Shown piece after piece: positions 1-6,325 of a stretch of 7,064 nucleotides of DNA. Source of the DNA: Melioribacteraceae bacterium (lineage in GTDB: Bacteria > Bacteroidota > Ignavibacteria > Ignavibacteriales > Melioribacteraceae); assembly GCA_015486905.1 (NCBI GenBank), contig WFQV01000246.1, positions 1 to 7,064 of the forward strand. The letters run 5' to 3'. Under the pieces are notes generated by a model that ran no database searches, was not told where the DNA came from, and was given only the letters and a program-made list of their open reading frames with translations. How positions within the stretch are numbered: the stretch's first letter is position 1; every line of letters begins with the position of its first letter. A program made the translations under genes and the position numbers.

Positions 1-57
1 AATAAAAAATTCCTTAGCTTTATAGAAAGCAATCATTAAAATTTTAAAAGGTAATTA

Positions 58-2436
58 ATGAGAAATTTTCTCCTTCTTTTTCTGCTTATTCCTTTAATAT
101 CATTCTCGGCACAGACAAACCATCCTAAGAGGGAATTTAGAGCAGTTTGGATTGCAACCGTAGCAAATTTGGATTGGCCCGGTTCACCTTACCAATCTTC
201 CGATGATCAAAAAGCTGATTTAATAAAATTACTGGACAAACTTAAAGCGGCGGGAATTAATGCCGTGATCTTTCAGGTCCGCTCCGAGTGCGACGCAATG
301 TACGATTCCAAATACGAACCGTGGTCTTATTATTTAACCGGGGTACAGGGCAAGGCGCCAAGTCCTTATTACGACCCGTTAGAATTTGCAATTAAAGAAG
401 CTCACAAAAGAGGAATGGAATTACACGCTTGGTTTAATCCTTACCGTGCGGAAAGGAGAGTCGGCATTCATCCCCTTGCATCAAACCATGTAGTGAAGAG
501 ACATCCGGAATGGACAATCCGGATTGGCAATTTTAGATTCCTCGACCCCGGCATTCCTGCTGTTCGCGAATATGTTAAGAACGTAATAATGGATGTAGTG
601 ACGCGCTACGATGTTGACGGCGTGCATTTCGACGATTATTTTTACCCTTACCCGCCGAACCAAATAACGAATCAGGACGACAGCACTTTTGCAAAATACT
701 CCGACGGTTACACAAACATAGGAGATTGGAGAAGGCATAATGTAAATCTTTTGGTTAAAATGGTACACGAGGCAATCGATTCGGTTAAGCCTTGGGTGAA
801 ATTCGGAATTAGTCCGTTCGGCATTTGGAAGCCAAGCAATCCCCCGGGAATATCCGGTATGAATGCTTACAGCACTATTTACTGTGATGCCTTGGCGTGG
901 TTAAAATCCAAGACTGTTGATTACCTAACTCCCCAGCTTTATTGGGTAATAGGAGGTGCGCAGGATTATTCAAAGTTAATGCCTTGGTGGGCAAGCAAAA
1001 TTAACGGCAGGCATCTTTACCCCGGGCAAGCTCTTTACAGAGTTTCAAAAGATAATTGGAGCGCTACGGAGATGCCACGGCAAATAAAATTAAACAGAGC
1101 CGAAAAAAATTGTGAGGGGAGTGTTTTCTTCAGGGCGCAGAACATCCCCGAGAACCCCAAAGGATTTGAAGACTCGCTTAAAAATAATTATTACAAGTAC
1201 CCTTCGTTAATGCCTGTAATGAGTTGGAAAGATTCGATTCCCCCTAATGCACCGCAGTTCTTGACGTTTACCAAACTCCCGGGCAAGCCGGTTGAAGGTT
1301 TGATTTGGAACAAACCCGGTGTGGCTTCTGACGGTGATACGGCATATCATTACGTGGTTTACAATTTCTATTCCGGCGGAATGGGCCCCCTCGACTTTGA
1401 TTCTGGTGAGAACATTAAAGCAATTACCGTTACAAACAATTACGTTCCGCCTTCAAGTCCCGAGGGCGATGCACCGAGATATTTTGCAGTAAGCGCTGTG
1501 GACAGAATAAACAATGAGAGCGAACCGACGGATTTAATTGAAATTCCTCAACCCGTTACACCACTGTTGGCTTCTCCTTCCAACGGAACGGAAAACGTTG
1601 CTGACAGTTTGGTTTTGAAATGGCATTTCGCCGATAATGCTTCATTTTACGACTTACAAATTTCTCACTCTCCTTCGTTCGATTCGTTAGATGTTGAAGC
1701 TTCGAATCTTCAGGACACATCTTATTTAGTAAGCGGTTTAACGGGATTAACACAATATTATTGGCGGGTACGTTCGACGAACGTTGCCGGTGCAAGCAAT
1801 TTTTCCGAGGCGTTTTCATTCACCACCGGATTCCCGAGAGTTCCTTTGGCGGTTTACCCGCCCGATTTAACCCTCGACGTTCCGACGCAAATTACATTTG
1901 AATGGTCAAAGTCAAAAGGGGCGGTTACTTACGGATTACAACTTTCAACAAGTTTATCTTTTACAAAATATTCGATGGTTGTTGATACGAGCGGACTTGT
2001 GGACACGAGTTTTACTGCACCGGAATTACAAACAAGCAGGATTTATTTCTGGCGGATTAGCGCGAATAATCAAACCGGCTGCAGCGGATGGAGTGCCGTT
2101 TACAGATTTAAAACCGCTTCCACTTCCGGGGTTGTTGCTGAGAACTTAACCCCTGAAACGTTTAAGCTCTTTCCCAATTACCCTAACCCGTTCGGTTCAT
2201 CCAACGGTGTGGGTGCAACGACTAAAATAAAATTCACCATTCCCGCGGAGGGAATTGTTACGTTAAAAGTTTACGATATTCTCGGCAGGAAAGTTGCGGA
2301 ATTGGTTGACGGCGAAATGAATGCGGGCAGCCACGTAGTCAACTTTAATGCCGACAAACTTAACAGCGGAATTTACATTTATGTTCTGAATTTTAACGGA
2401 AAAAGATTAATAGGTAAAATGATGTTTATTAAATAA
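58..2436 (+). CDS. Secreted GHL10 (DUF187) glycoside-hydrolase-like protein with three FnIII-like domains and T9SS sorting domain
   Basis: Predicted exported glycosidase of 792 residues. Residues 1-18 are a signal peptide (LLLFLLIPLISFSA, likely cut before Q19). Residues about 24-340 match the GHL10/DUF187 TIM-barrel family: FRAVWIATVANLDWP (27-41), GINAVIFQVR (66-75), HAWFNPYR (123-130), DVDGVHFDDYFYP (185-197), FGISPFGIW (249-257) and DYLTPQLYW (288-296). The acidic DGVHFDDY strand end (187-194) is the likely active-site region. Characterised relatives include E. coli DigH (YddW), which cleaves denuded peptidoglycan glycan strands, so cell-wall glycan is the best substrate guess (inference). 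Three beta-sandwich/FnIII-like modules follow at about 395-497, 500-591 and 595-687; the last two resemble each other. Residues 702-792 form a Por/T9SS type A sorting domain (FKLFPNYPNPF...VYDILGRKVAELV...GIYIYVL...KMMFIK). The ATG is preceded by AAAAGG with a 6-nt spacer. Family call is firm; substrate is not. Confidence 0.9.
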   Translation: MRNFLLLFLLIPLISFSAQTNHPKREFRAVWIATVANLDWPGSPYQSSDDQKADLIKLLDKLKAAGINAVIFQVRSECDAMYDSKYEPWSYYLTGVQGKAPSPYYDPLEFAIKEAHKRGMELHAWFNPYRAERRVGIHPLASNHVVKRHPEWTIRIGNFRFLDPGIPAVREYVKNVIMDVVTRYDVDGVHFDDYFYPYPPNQITNQDDSTFAKYSDGYTNIGDWRRHNVNLLVKMVHEAIDSVKPWVKFGISPFGIWKPSNPPGISGMNAYSTIYCDALAWLKSKTVDYLTPQLYWVIGGAQDYSKLMPWWASKINGRHLYPGQALYRVSKDNWSATEMPRQIKLNRAEKNCEGSVFFRAQNIPENPKGFEDSLKNNYYKYPSLMPVMSWKDSIPPNAPQFLTFTKLPGKPVEGLIWNKPGVASDGDTAYHYVVYNFYSGGMGPLDFDSGENIKAITVTNNYVPPSSPEGDAPRYFAVSAVDRINNESEPTDLIEIPQPVTPLLASPSNGTENVADSLVLKWHFADNASFYDLQISHSPSFDSLDVEASNLQDTSYLVSGLTGLTQYYWRVRSTNVAGASNFSEAFSFTTGFPRVPLAVYPPDLTLDVPTQITFEWSKSKGAVTYGLQLSTSLSFTKYSMVVDTSGLVDTSFTAPELQTSRIYFWRISANNQTGCSGWSAVYRFKTASTSGVVAENLTPETFKLFPNYPNPFGSSNGVGATTKIKFTIPAEGIVTLKVYDILGRKVAELVDGEMNAGSHVVNFNADKLNSGIYIYVLNFNGKRLIGKMMFIK

Positions 2437-2459
2437 CTTATCTCAAGTAACAAGTTATT
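2432..2459 (+). other. Weak AT-rich inverted repeat between the two T9SS genes
   Basis: Arms AATAACTT (2432-2439) and AAGTTATT (2452-2459) are perfectly complementary over 8 bp with a 12-nt loop. The left arm overlaps the last codon and stop of the GHL10 gene. No T-tract follows, so it is a poor intrinsic terminator; it could be a mild attenuator, an mRNA 3'-end structure, or chance in AT-rich DNA. The rest of the 48-bp gap holds only the ribosome binding site of the next gene. Confidence 0.3.
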
Positions 2460-2472
2460 CATTATTAGAATC

Positions 2473-2480
2473 AAGGAGGT
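2473..2480 (+). promoter_or_regulatory. Strong Shine-Dalgarno site that fixes a GTG start
   Basis: AAGGAGGT lies 4 nt before the GTG at 2485-2487 (spacer is 5 nt if counted from AAGGAGG). It is a near-perfect anti-16S match and supports GTG, not a downstream ATG, as the start; that GTG also begins the signal peptide. It is much stronger than the AAAAGG site of the preceding gene. Confidence 0.8.
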
Positions 2481-2484
2481 TACT

Positions 2485-3813
2485 GTGAAGAAATTATTTA
2501 CTATTATTGCCGTTTTTGCTTTAATGGCAGGAACTACATTGAAAGCCCAGTGGACGTATGAAGGCGTTTTTCCACCGGCAAATCCGGACACGGTTAAAGG
2601 CTCTACTCACGGGCTTGCCGTTGACCCCGACGGTAAAGTATGGGTAGGGAATTATTTCAGTGATGAAAAAATTGTAAACGCTGCCGGTGATACGCTCAAT
2701 GTTCGCAGCATCCACGTATTCAAGGCTGACGGAACACCGGCTTCATTTTCACCGATTAAAGTAATTCATGTCGGCTCTTTTGTTAACGACACTCTCTGGG
2801 GAGCTATCCGGGGAATGAGAGCCGACCAAAAAGGGAACATTCTTGTTGTTACTTCAAAACCCTATATGATGTACAAAATTGATTATAAAACCGGAGAAGG
2901 CTTAAATAGTATTGCTTTTAACACCACGCCTTTTGGAGATAATTCCCCCACCGCTCCGGCAGTTGATAAGTACGGCGATATTTTTGTTGCACCTGTCGTT
3001 CCCGGCGCGGCACCGATGATTATTCTCGACAAAGATTTTAATTACATTGGCAATGCTCTTGAAACAACCGAGGGCTTTTCTCGTGCGTTTGAAGTAAGTA
3101 AAGACGGAAACACTATCTATTGGGCAGGCTACACGCTTGGTAAAATAATTGTTTACCACCGCGAGAATGCTTTGGCTAATTTTGATTCCGCCGCAACGAT
3201 TCTCGAAGGTTTCCACTCGGAATCTTTCGCTTGGAACCCGGCAAACGGTTACCTCTACGCTTCAGCCGGCTCTTACAATGATATGCCTACCAACGGTTAC
3301 ACACCAGGTACATGGTACGGTTTTGACGTAACTAAAGACGCCGTTGTCGATAGCTTTAGCTGGCACTTTCTTACACCTAAAGATGCTGGCGAAAGACCGA
3401 GGGCAATTGGCTTCAGCCCCGACGGTAAAGATGCTTACGTTGGGACTTTCGGAATAAATGCTACACCGATGATTGAAAAATTCCATAACGACAATCCGGT
3501 AGCTGTTAAAAAAGAAAACAGCCCGGTTAGAAGTTACGCTTTGATGCAAAACTATCCTAACCCGTTTAATCCTACAACCACAATTAAATTCTCGATAAAG
3601 AAAACAGGTTTCGTTTCTTTGCGTGTTTACGATATGTTGGGTAGGGAAGTTAGCAAACTGGTTAATCAAACATTAACTCTGGGTAACTACTCTGTCATCT
3701 TTGACGGAAAGAACCTTGCATCCGGAACGTACATTTACTGTTTACAGATAAGCTCAAACATCTCCGGTGGAAACGTTTTCATTCAATCAAAGAAAATGAT
3801 ATTAATGAAATAA
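2485..3813 (+). CDS. Secreted beta-propeller-like protein with T9SS type A sorting domain
   Basis: Exported protein of 442 residues and unknown activity. It starts at GTG behind a strong Shine-Dalgarno site. Residues 1-21 are a signal peptide (MKKLFTIIAVFALMAGTTLKA, cut before Q22). Residues about 25-335 contain repeated blade-like strands of NHL/YncE/SMP-30 style: GLAVDPDGKVWVGNY (43-57), GMRADQKGNILVVTS (110-124), APAVDKYGDIFVAP (157-170), AFEVSKDGNTIYWAGY (201-216), FAWNPANGYLYASAG (248-262) and AIGFSPDGKDAYVGTF (307-322). This suggests six or seven propeller blades. I see no catalytic motif; binding of a ligand or surface polymer is inference. Residues 350-442 are a Por/T9SS sorting domain (YALMQNYPNPFNPTTTIKFSI, VYDMLGREVSKLV, LASGTYIYCLQI, KKMILMK). 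It lies 48 bp after the GHL10 gene on the same strand, probably co-transcribed, and both products should use the same secretion route. Confidence 0.85.
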   Translation: MKKLFTIIAVFALMAGTTLKAQWTYEGVFPPANPDTVKGSTHGLAVDPDGKVWVGNYFSDEKIVNAAGDTLNVRSIHVFKADGTPASFSPIKVIHVGSFVNDTLWGAIRGMRADQKGNILVVTSKPYMMYKIDYKTGEGLNSIAFNTTPFGDNSPTAPAVDKYGDIFVAPVVPGAAPMIILDKDFNYIGNALETTEGFSRAFEVSKDGNTIYWAGYTLGKIIVYHRENALANFDSAATILEGFHSESFAWNPANGYLYASAGSYNDMPTNGYTPGTWYGFDVTKDAVVDSFSWHFLTPKDAGERPRAIGFSPDGKDAYVGTFGINATPMIEKFHNDNPVAVKKENSPVRSYALMQNYPNPFNPTTTIKFSIKKTGFVSLRVYDMLGREVSKLVNQTLTLGNYSVIFDGKNLASGTYIYCLQISSNISGGNVFIQSKKMILMK

Positions 3814-3857
3814 ATCTTTCTTGAGGTTGTCCAAAAAGTCTGAAATTGTCATTTCGA

Positions 3858-3873
3858 CCCCGCCTTGGCGGGG
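3858..3873. repeat. Perfect GC-rich palindrome inside the intergenic element
   Basis: CCCCGCC (3858-3864) and GGCGGGG (3867-3873) are perfect complements with TT between them. As RNA this gives a very tight stem with a closing loop opened by a base pair. It lies near the left end of the 172-bp palindrome and is not mirrored at the right end, so it looks like an internal hairpin and not part of the terminal inverted repeat. Confidence 0.7.
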
Positions 3874-3888
3874 GAGAAATCTTTTGAG

Positions 3889-3916
3889 CCTGCCTGCCGC
3901 CTGCCGGCAGGGCAGG
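3889..3916. repeat. GC-rich stem-loop at the centre of the intergenic element
   Basis: The left arm CCTGCC plus TGCCG (3889-3899) pairs with CGGCA (3905-3909) plus GGCAGG (3911-3916), leaving a 5-nt loop CCTGC (3900-3904) and one bulged G (3910). This 11-bp stem is the strongest in the window. It contrasts sharply with the AT-rich flanks and occupies the apex of the larger palindrome. It could end transcription from both convergent genes, although no clean U-tract follows directly on either strand. Confidence 0.65.
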
Positions 3917-4000
3917 GAGGGTTCGCAATGTTTTCAAAGATTTCTCACACCGATAAATCGGGGTTCGAAATGCCAGGCTTATTTTTTAGACAGTCCCCTG

Positions 4001-4015
4001 TTTGAAAATTTCAAA
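4001..4015. repeat. 15-bp near-perfect palindrome downstream of the Memo gene
   Basis: TTTGAAA (4001-4007) and TTTCAAA (4009-4015) are perfect inverted arms around one A. On the minus strand it begins 16 nt past the Memo stop codon. The loop is too small for an RNA hairpin without opening inner pairs, so a protein-binding palindrome or chance in AT-rich DNA are both possible. Confidence 0.35.
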
Positions 4016-4030
4016 TCATCCCGAAGCTAA

Positions 4031-4849
4031 TTACTCGTAAACCACAGCGGACATATATCCCACGACTTCGGAATTATCTCCCGTAACATCACCCGAATCG
4101 GAATGAGCAAGCACCTCAATGTTTCGGATACCCAACAAGTCAAATGTTTTCATCATTGCAGCGATGGGTCCTCCGCCACATGCTTCGCTTGCGCCTATTG
4201 CAATGTCACCAAGCAAAGAATTGTAATCGAAATTTCCAACTCTTTCCAAAACACGGGAATCTAATTTCCAAGCAATTTCTTTTGAGTGAAAATGCGAAAG
4301 GTCGGAACTTGCAACTATTAGAGTGGAATCGTCTATCGACTTTGCAAGGGATTCGGCCAAATCATTAATCAGCTCCTTCGATTGGTCGCCCATTACGATA
4401 GGTACTAATTTGAAATTGTCCAGCGCTTTTTGGAGAAAGGGCAGCTGGACTTCGAGGGCGTGCTCCTCACGGTGCCCTTCAATTCTAAATGCAACAAACT
4501 GCCCCTTAGCAACGATCTTCTCCGTCATCGGTTTGTCGATTTCTATTTCGCCTAAGGGAGTTGAATACGCATCTCCGTTGTAAATTGAGGTACCGTAGAA
4601 ATACTCGCGATGCGACGGTGAAATTACTACAACCGTATCGTAATGCTTGCCCTTGATTGTATTGTAAGCGTAAGCGGCTGTTTTGCCCGAATAAATGTAG
4701 CCTGCGTGAGGTGAAATTATTCCTCTGACCCTTCCAAATTCCTTTTCGGGTTTGGATACGTCGAACATTAACTGCAATTGATTTTCCAATTCCTCAACAT
4801 TAGCAGGGTAAAACATTCCCGCTACGGCAGGTTTACGTACTTCTTTCAT
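4031..4849 (-). CDS. amrB: Memo-family protein (AmmeMemoRadiSam system protein B)
   Basis: A 272-residue Memo-family protein, normal length for the family. The fold is that of class III extradiol dioxygenases (LigB-like). The start is KPAVAGMFYPA (6-16). The metal-site residues known from human MEMO1 are all present: H48 in RGIISPHAGYIYSG (42-55), H80 in VVVISPSHREYFYG (73-86) and C224 in ASEACGGGPI (220-229). SSDLSHFH (181-188) with H186 and EEHALEVQLPFL (128-139) are also conserved family blocks. Human MEMO1 binds copper and iron; the bacterial role and any substrate are not established. It is last in a minus-strand cluster, 3 bp after the AMMECR1-domain gene, with its Shine-Dalgarno site inside that gene's final codons. 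AMMECR1 and Memo are recurrent neighbours or fusions, usually with a radical SAM protein that is missing here. Symbol follows the AmmeMemoRadiSam component naming. Confidence 0.93.
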   Translation of the reverse strand: MKEVRKPAVAGMFYPANVEELENQLQLMFDVSKPEKEFGRVRGIISPHAGYIYSGKTAAYAYNTIKGKHYDTVVVISPSHREYFYGTSIYNGDAYSTPLGEIEIDKPMTEKIVAKGQFVAFRIEGHREEHALEVQLPFLQKALDNFKLVPIVMGDQSKELINDLAESLAKSIDDSTLIVASSDLSHFHSKEIAWKLDSRVLERVGNFDYNSLLGDIAIGASEACGGGPIAAMMKTFDLLGIRNIEVLAHSDSGDVTGDNSEVVGYMSAVVYE

Positions 4850-4852
4850 TCT

Positions 4853-5413
4853 TCACTCCTTAAAATCTTTTTCGGAGAAAACATTTGCAGTAAACATGCT
4901 GATGTTCAAAGTTTTTCCTTTCCAACAGTCGCCCGGGAAACCTGCTTTCTGACACAATGCGGTTAAATATTGGTCTCTGTCCATATTGTATTCAACCGGT
5001 ACTTGCGGCAGAAGGAGTCCCCGCCGTCCGCCTTCCTCTAAAATTAAACCGTGTTTGCCGACAACAATATCGTCATAACTTTTCATAGGGAAAGGTTCGG
5101 AAAGGACGGAAACCTCAATTTCAACTTTGCGAAATTCTTCTTCGGTTAATGGGAAAAATCGCGGGTCGTTAGTTGCCGCTTGAATGGCGGCATCGCAAAC
5201 GGTTTTGAATAAAGGTCCGTAACCGATGATGTAGCCGATGCAACCGCGTAAGTTACCTTCGATGGTTAGTGTAACAAAAGCTCCGGCTTTTGATTCGAAT
5301 TTCGGGTACTTGTTGTAATCAATCCGGGGTAGTTCGCCGCCGCTAAAAAGAGTTTCTATTGAATCCCTTGCGGCTTTAAGAAGAATTTTCTTCTCTTCGT
5401 CGGATAGTTCCAT
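4853..5413 (-). CDS. amrA: AMMECR1-domain protein (AmmeMemoRadiSam system protein A)
   Basis: A 186-residue AMMECR1-domain protein spanning nearly its whole length, typical for prokaryotic members. The signature LRGCIGY is at 55-61 (after GAFVTLTIEGN), followed by AAIQAATNDPRFFPLT (75-90), EIEVSVLSEP (98-107), GKHGLILEEGGRRGLLLPQVPVE (119-141) and YLTALCQKAGFPGDCW (149-164). Cysteines are C58, C73, C154 and C163; C58 in the signature is the family-invariant one. The biochemical activity is unknown in any organism as far as I know. The human homologue is linked to Alport syndrome with intellectual disability and midface hypoplasia. The gene starts 3 bp after the DUF4905-like gene and ends 3 bp before Memo, so the three are surely one transcript. 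A GGGGGA stretch lies 7 nt before the ATG as a modest ribosome binding site. Symbol follows the AmmeMemoRadiSam naming. Confidence 0.93.
   Translation of the reverse strand: MELSDEEKKILLKAARDSIETLFSGGELPRIDYNKYPKFESKAGAFVTLTIEGNLRGCIGYIIGYGPLFKTVCDAAIQAATNDPRFFPLTEEEFRKVEIEVSVLSEPFPMKSYDDIVVGKHGLILEEGGRRGLLLPQVPVEYNMDRDQYLTALCQKAGFPGDCWKGKTLNISMFTANVFSEKDFKE
4856..4861 (-). promoter_or_regulatory. Ribosome binding site of the Memo gene inside the AMMECR1 gene end
   Basis: On the minus strand AAGGAG overlaps the last codons of the AMMECR1-domain gene and is followed by TGAAGA and the Memo ATG, a 6-nt spacer. The upstream stop codon TGA begins directly after the site. This arrangement implies translational coupling and supports ATG 4849-4847 as the true start. 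Confidence 0.75.
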
Positions 5414-5416
5414 TTT

Positions 5417-6250
5417 TTAATCCCCCGTTATTTTACAAACGTCCAATTGCTTTTTCTCTTTAATTAAAAAGAGAAAGTCTTTGTAAATAAAAAACGAATC
5501 GGAGGCAAAGAGGTCAATTGATTCGTTTAAAACGTCTTCAAAAATAATTTCTGAGGTATTTAAATTCAGAGCCGAAAATACGTTCTGCATTGTAGCGTTG
5601 CCTTTTTCCAAATGGTAAGAAGCGAGGAACAGCCCGTCGGCAAAGGCAAATTCCGGCTCGCCGGAAATTTTTTTGCCCTCCGTAATTTTTGAAATTGCTT
5701 TTTCTATTTGATGTGCATTCGGCTCGTCGCCGTAAAATTTTTCCGGAAAAGCATAATCCGAATAATCTTCCGAGAGATAAGCTCGGCTACGAAGTTCCTC
5801 CACTTGCTGTGCTGATTCAATTATTTCTCCCGCCGATTTTCCCGTTAAGAAATGGAGCGGTTCTAATTTTGTCCCTTCGAAATCTTCTCGAAAATAATAG
5901 AGCTTATCGTCCAAGAGAAATGCGAAAGAACCGTTTGGGTTTTCCCACAACACTTCTTTTTTATTAATGTCGAATGCTATGATGCCTCTGTGTCCTGGCA
6001 TATCGGGCTTGGTGAACTTGTGAAGGAAAATAATATCCTTGTAAATTTTCTCTATTCCAATCCAAAATTTTTCTTCGAACTGAAAGTTTTCCCAGAGCGG
6101 ATTGCCGTTACCCAATTGGTAAGCGGCGAAGAAAACTTCCTTTGCATCCGTGTTTCGTCTTTCTATTATTAGCTTTTCCGAATCACTGATTAATATCCGC
6201 CAAATTTGATTTGCATCGTTTAAACTGTATTTTTTTTCTATCGAACTCAT
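5417..6250 (-). CDS. DUF4905-like protein of unknown function
   Basis: A 277-residue protein with no signal peptide or membrane segment, so likely cytoplasmic. I recognise the pattern of DUF4905 from Bacteroidota and relatives: VFFAAYQLGNGNPLWENF (39-56), EEKFWIGIEKIYKDIIFLHKF (59-79), KPDMPGHRGIIAFDINKKEVLWEN (81-104), then SYHLEKGN (211-218) and FFIYKDFLFLIKEKK (253-267). Repeated 'IIAFDINKKEVLWEN'-type strands resemble single blades of PQQ/WD-like propellers, which suggests a beta-rich, propeller-like fold (inference). There is one cysteine (C272) and no catalytic motif that I can name. It is the first gene of the tight cluster with AMMECR1 and Memo (3-bp gaps). No clear Shine-Dalgarno site precedes the ATG; upstream is A/T-rich only, as often seen in this part of the tree. 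Family assignment is from memory of the motif pattern and moderately sure. Confidence 0.65.
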   Translation of the reverse strand: MSSIEKKYSLNDANQIWRILISDSEKLIIERRNTDAKEVFFAAYQLGNGNPLWENFQFEEKFWIGIEKIYKDIIFLHKFTKPDMPGHRGIIAFDINKKEVLWENPNGSFAFLLDDKLYYFREDFEGTKLEPLHFLTGKSAGEIIESAQQVEELRSRAYLSEDYSDYAFPEKFYGDEPNAHQIEKAISKITEGKKISGEPEFAFADGLFLASYHLEKGNATMQNVFSALNLNTSEIIFEDVLNESIDLFASDSFFIYKDFLFLIKEKKQLDVCKITGD

Positions 6251-6300
6251 TTTTTAAAAGAATTATTTTTTAATATCTCAAAAGTAAAAGTAATAAAACT

Positions 6301-6320
6301 AAGGGAAGTTGTCGAACCCT
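6301..6320 (-). terminator. Possible terminator after the glutaredoxin-like gene
   Basis: On the minus strand, 5 nt after the TAG stop, AGGG (6320-6317) and CCCT (6305-6302) can pair across GTT/AAC inner pairs, and the run TTAGTTTTATTACTTTT follows. The stem is short and bulged, so this is a weak intrinsic terminator at best. If real, it would separate the redox genes from the DUF4905-AMMECR1-Memo cluster. Confidence 0.35.
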
Positions 6321-6325
6321 CTTTC

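Larger units (their letters stand above)
3825..3996. repeat. ~172-bp imperfect palindromic intergenic element (MITE-like or interspersed repeat)
   Basis: Three nested pairs of inverted arms define this element. Outer ends: GGTTGTCCAAAAA (3825-3837) matches the reverse complement of TTTTTAGACAGTCC (3983-3996) at most positions. Middle: CATTTCGACCCCG (3850-3862) pairs with CGGGGTTCGAAATG (3959-3972) with one extra base. Inner: GAGAAATCTTTTGA (3874-3887) pairs with TCAAAGATTTCTC (3934-3946) with one T missing. GC-rich hairpins sit inside. No coding sequence is convincing within it. It fills the gap between convergent genes and would also serve as a bidirectional transcription stop. Similar TCATTTCGA...GAGAAATCTTT palindromes are, from memory, widespread in Bacteroidota and relatives; copy number here cannot be seen. 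No target-site duplication is obvious. Confidence 0.75.

Noticed and set aside
1..57. Promoter of the GHL10 gene
   Set aside because: Only AT-rich sequence and the AAAAGG site are visible; no convincing Bacteroidota -33/-7 or sigma-70 elements could be placed in so short a leader.
481..768. Minus-strand reading frame of 95 codons inside the GHL10 gene
   Set aside because: It lies opposite strongly conserved GHL10 motifs, and its translation shows no recognisable domain.
1898..2149. Plus-strand reading frame of 83 codons in another frame of the GHL10 gene
   Set aside because: It overlaps the third FnIII-like module, which is clearly coding in the main frame.
3262..3669. Minus-strand reading frame of 135 codons opposite the propeller gene
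   Set aside because: The opposing frame carries propeller and sorting-domain motifs; the antisense peptide has no family features and no ribosome binding site.
3825..3996. Structured non-coding RNA gene
   Set aside because: The folding is explained by nested inverted repeats with near symmetry on both strands, and no promoter is visible; a repeat element is the simpler reading.
3821..4030. 69-codon plus-strand reading frame across the intergenic region
   Set aside because: It starts at TTG, has no ribosome binding site, and runs through the palindromic repeat; the peptide is a by-product of the repeat's hairpins.
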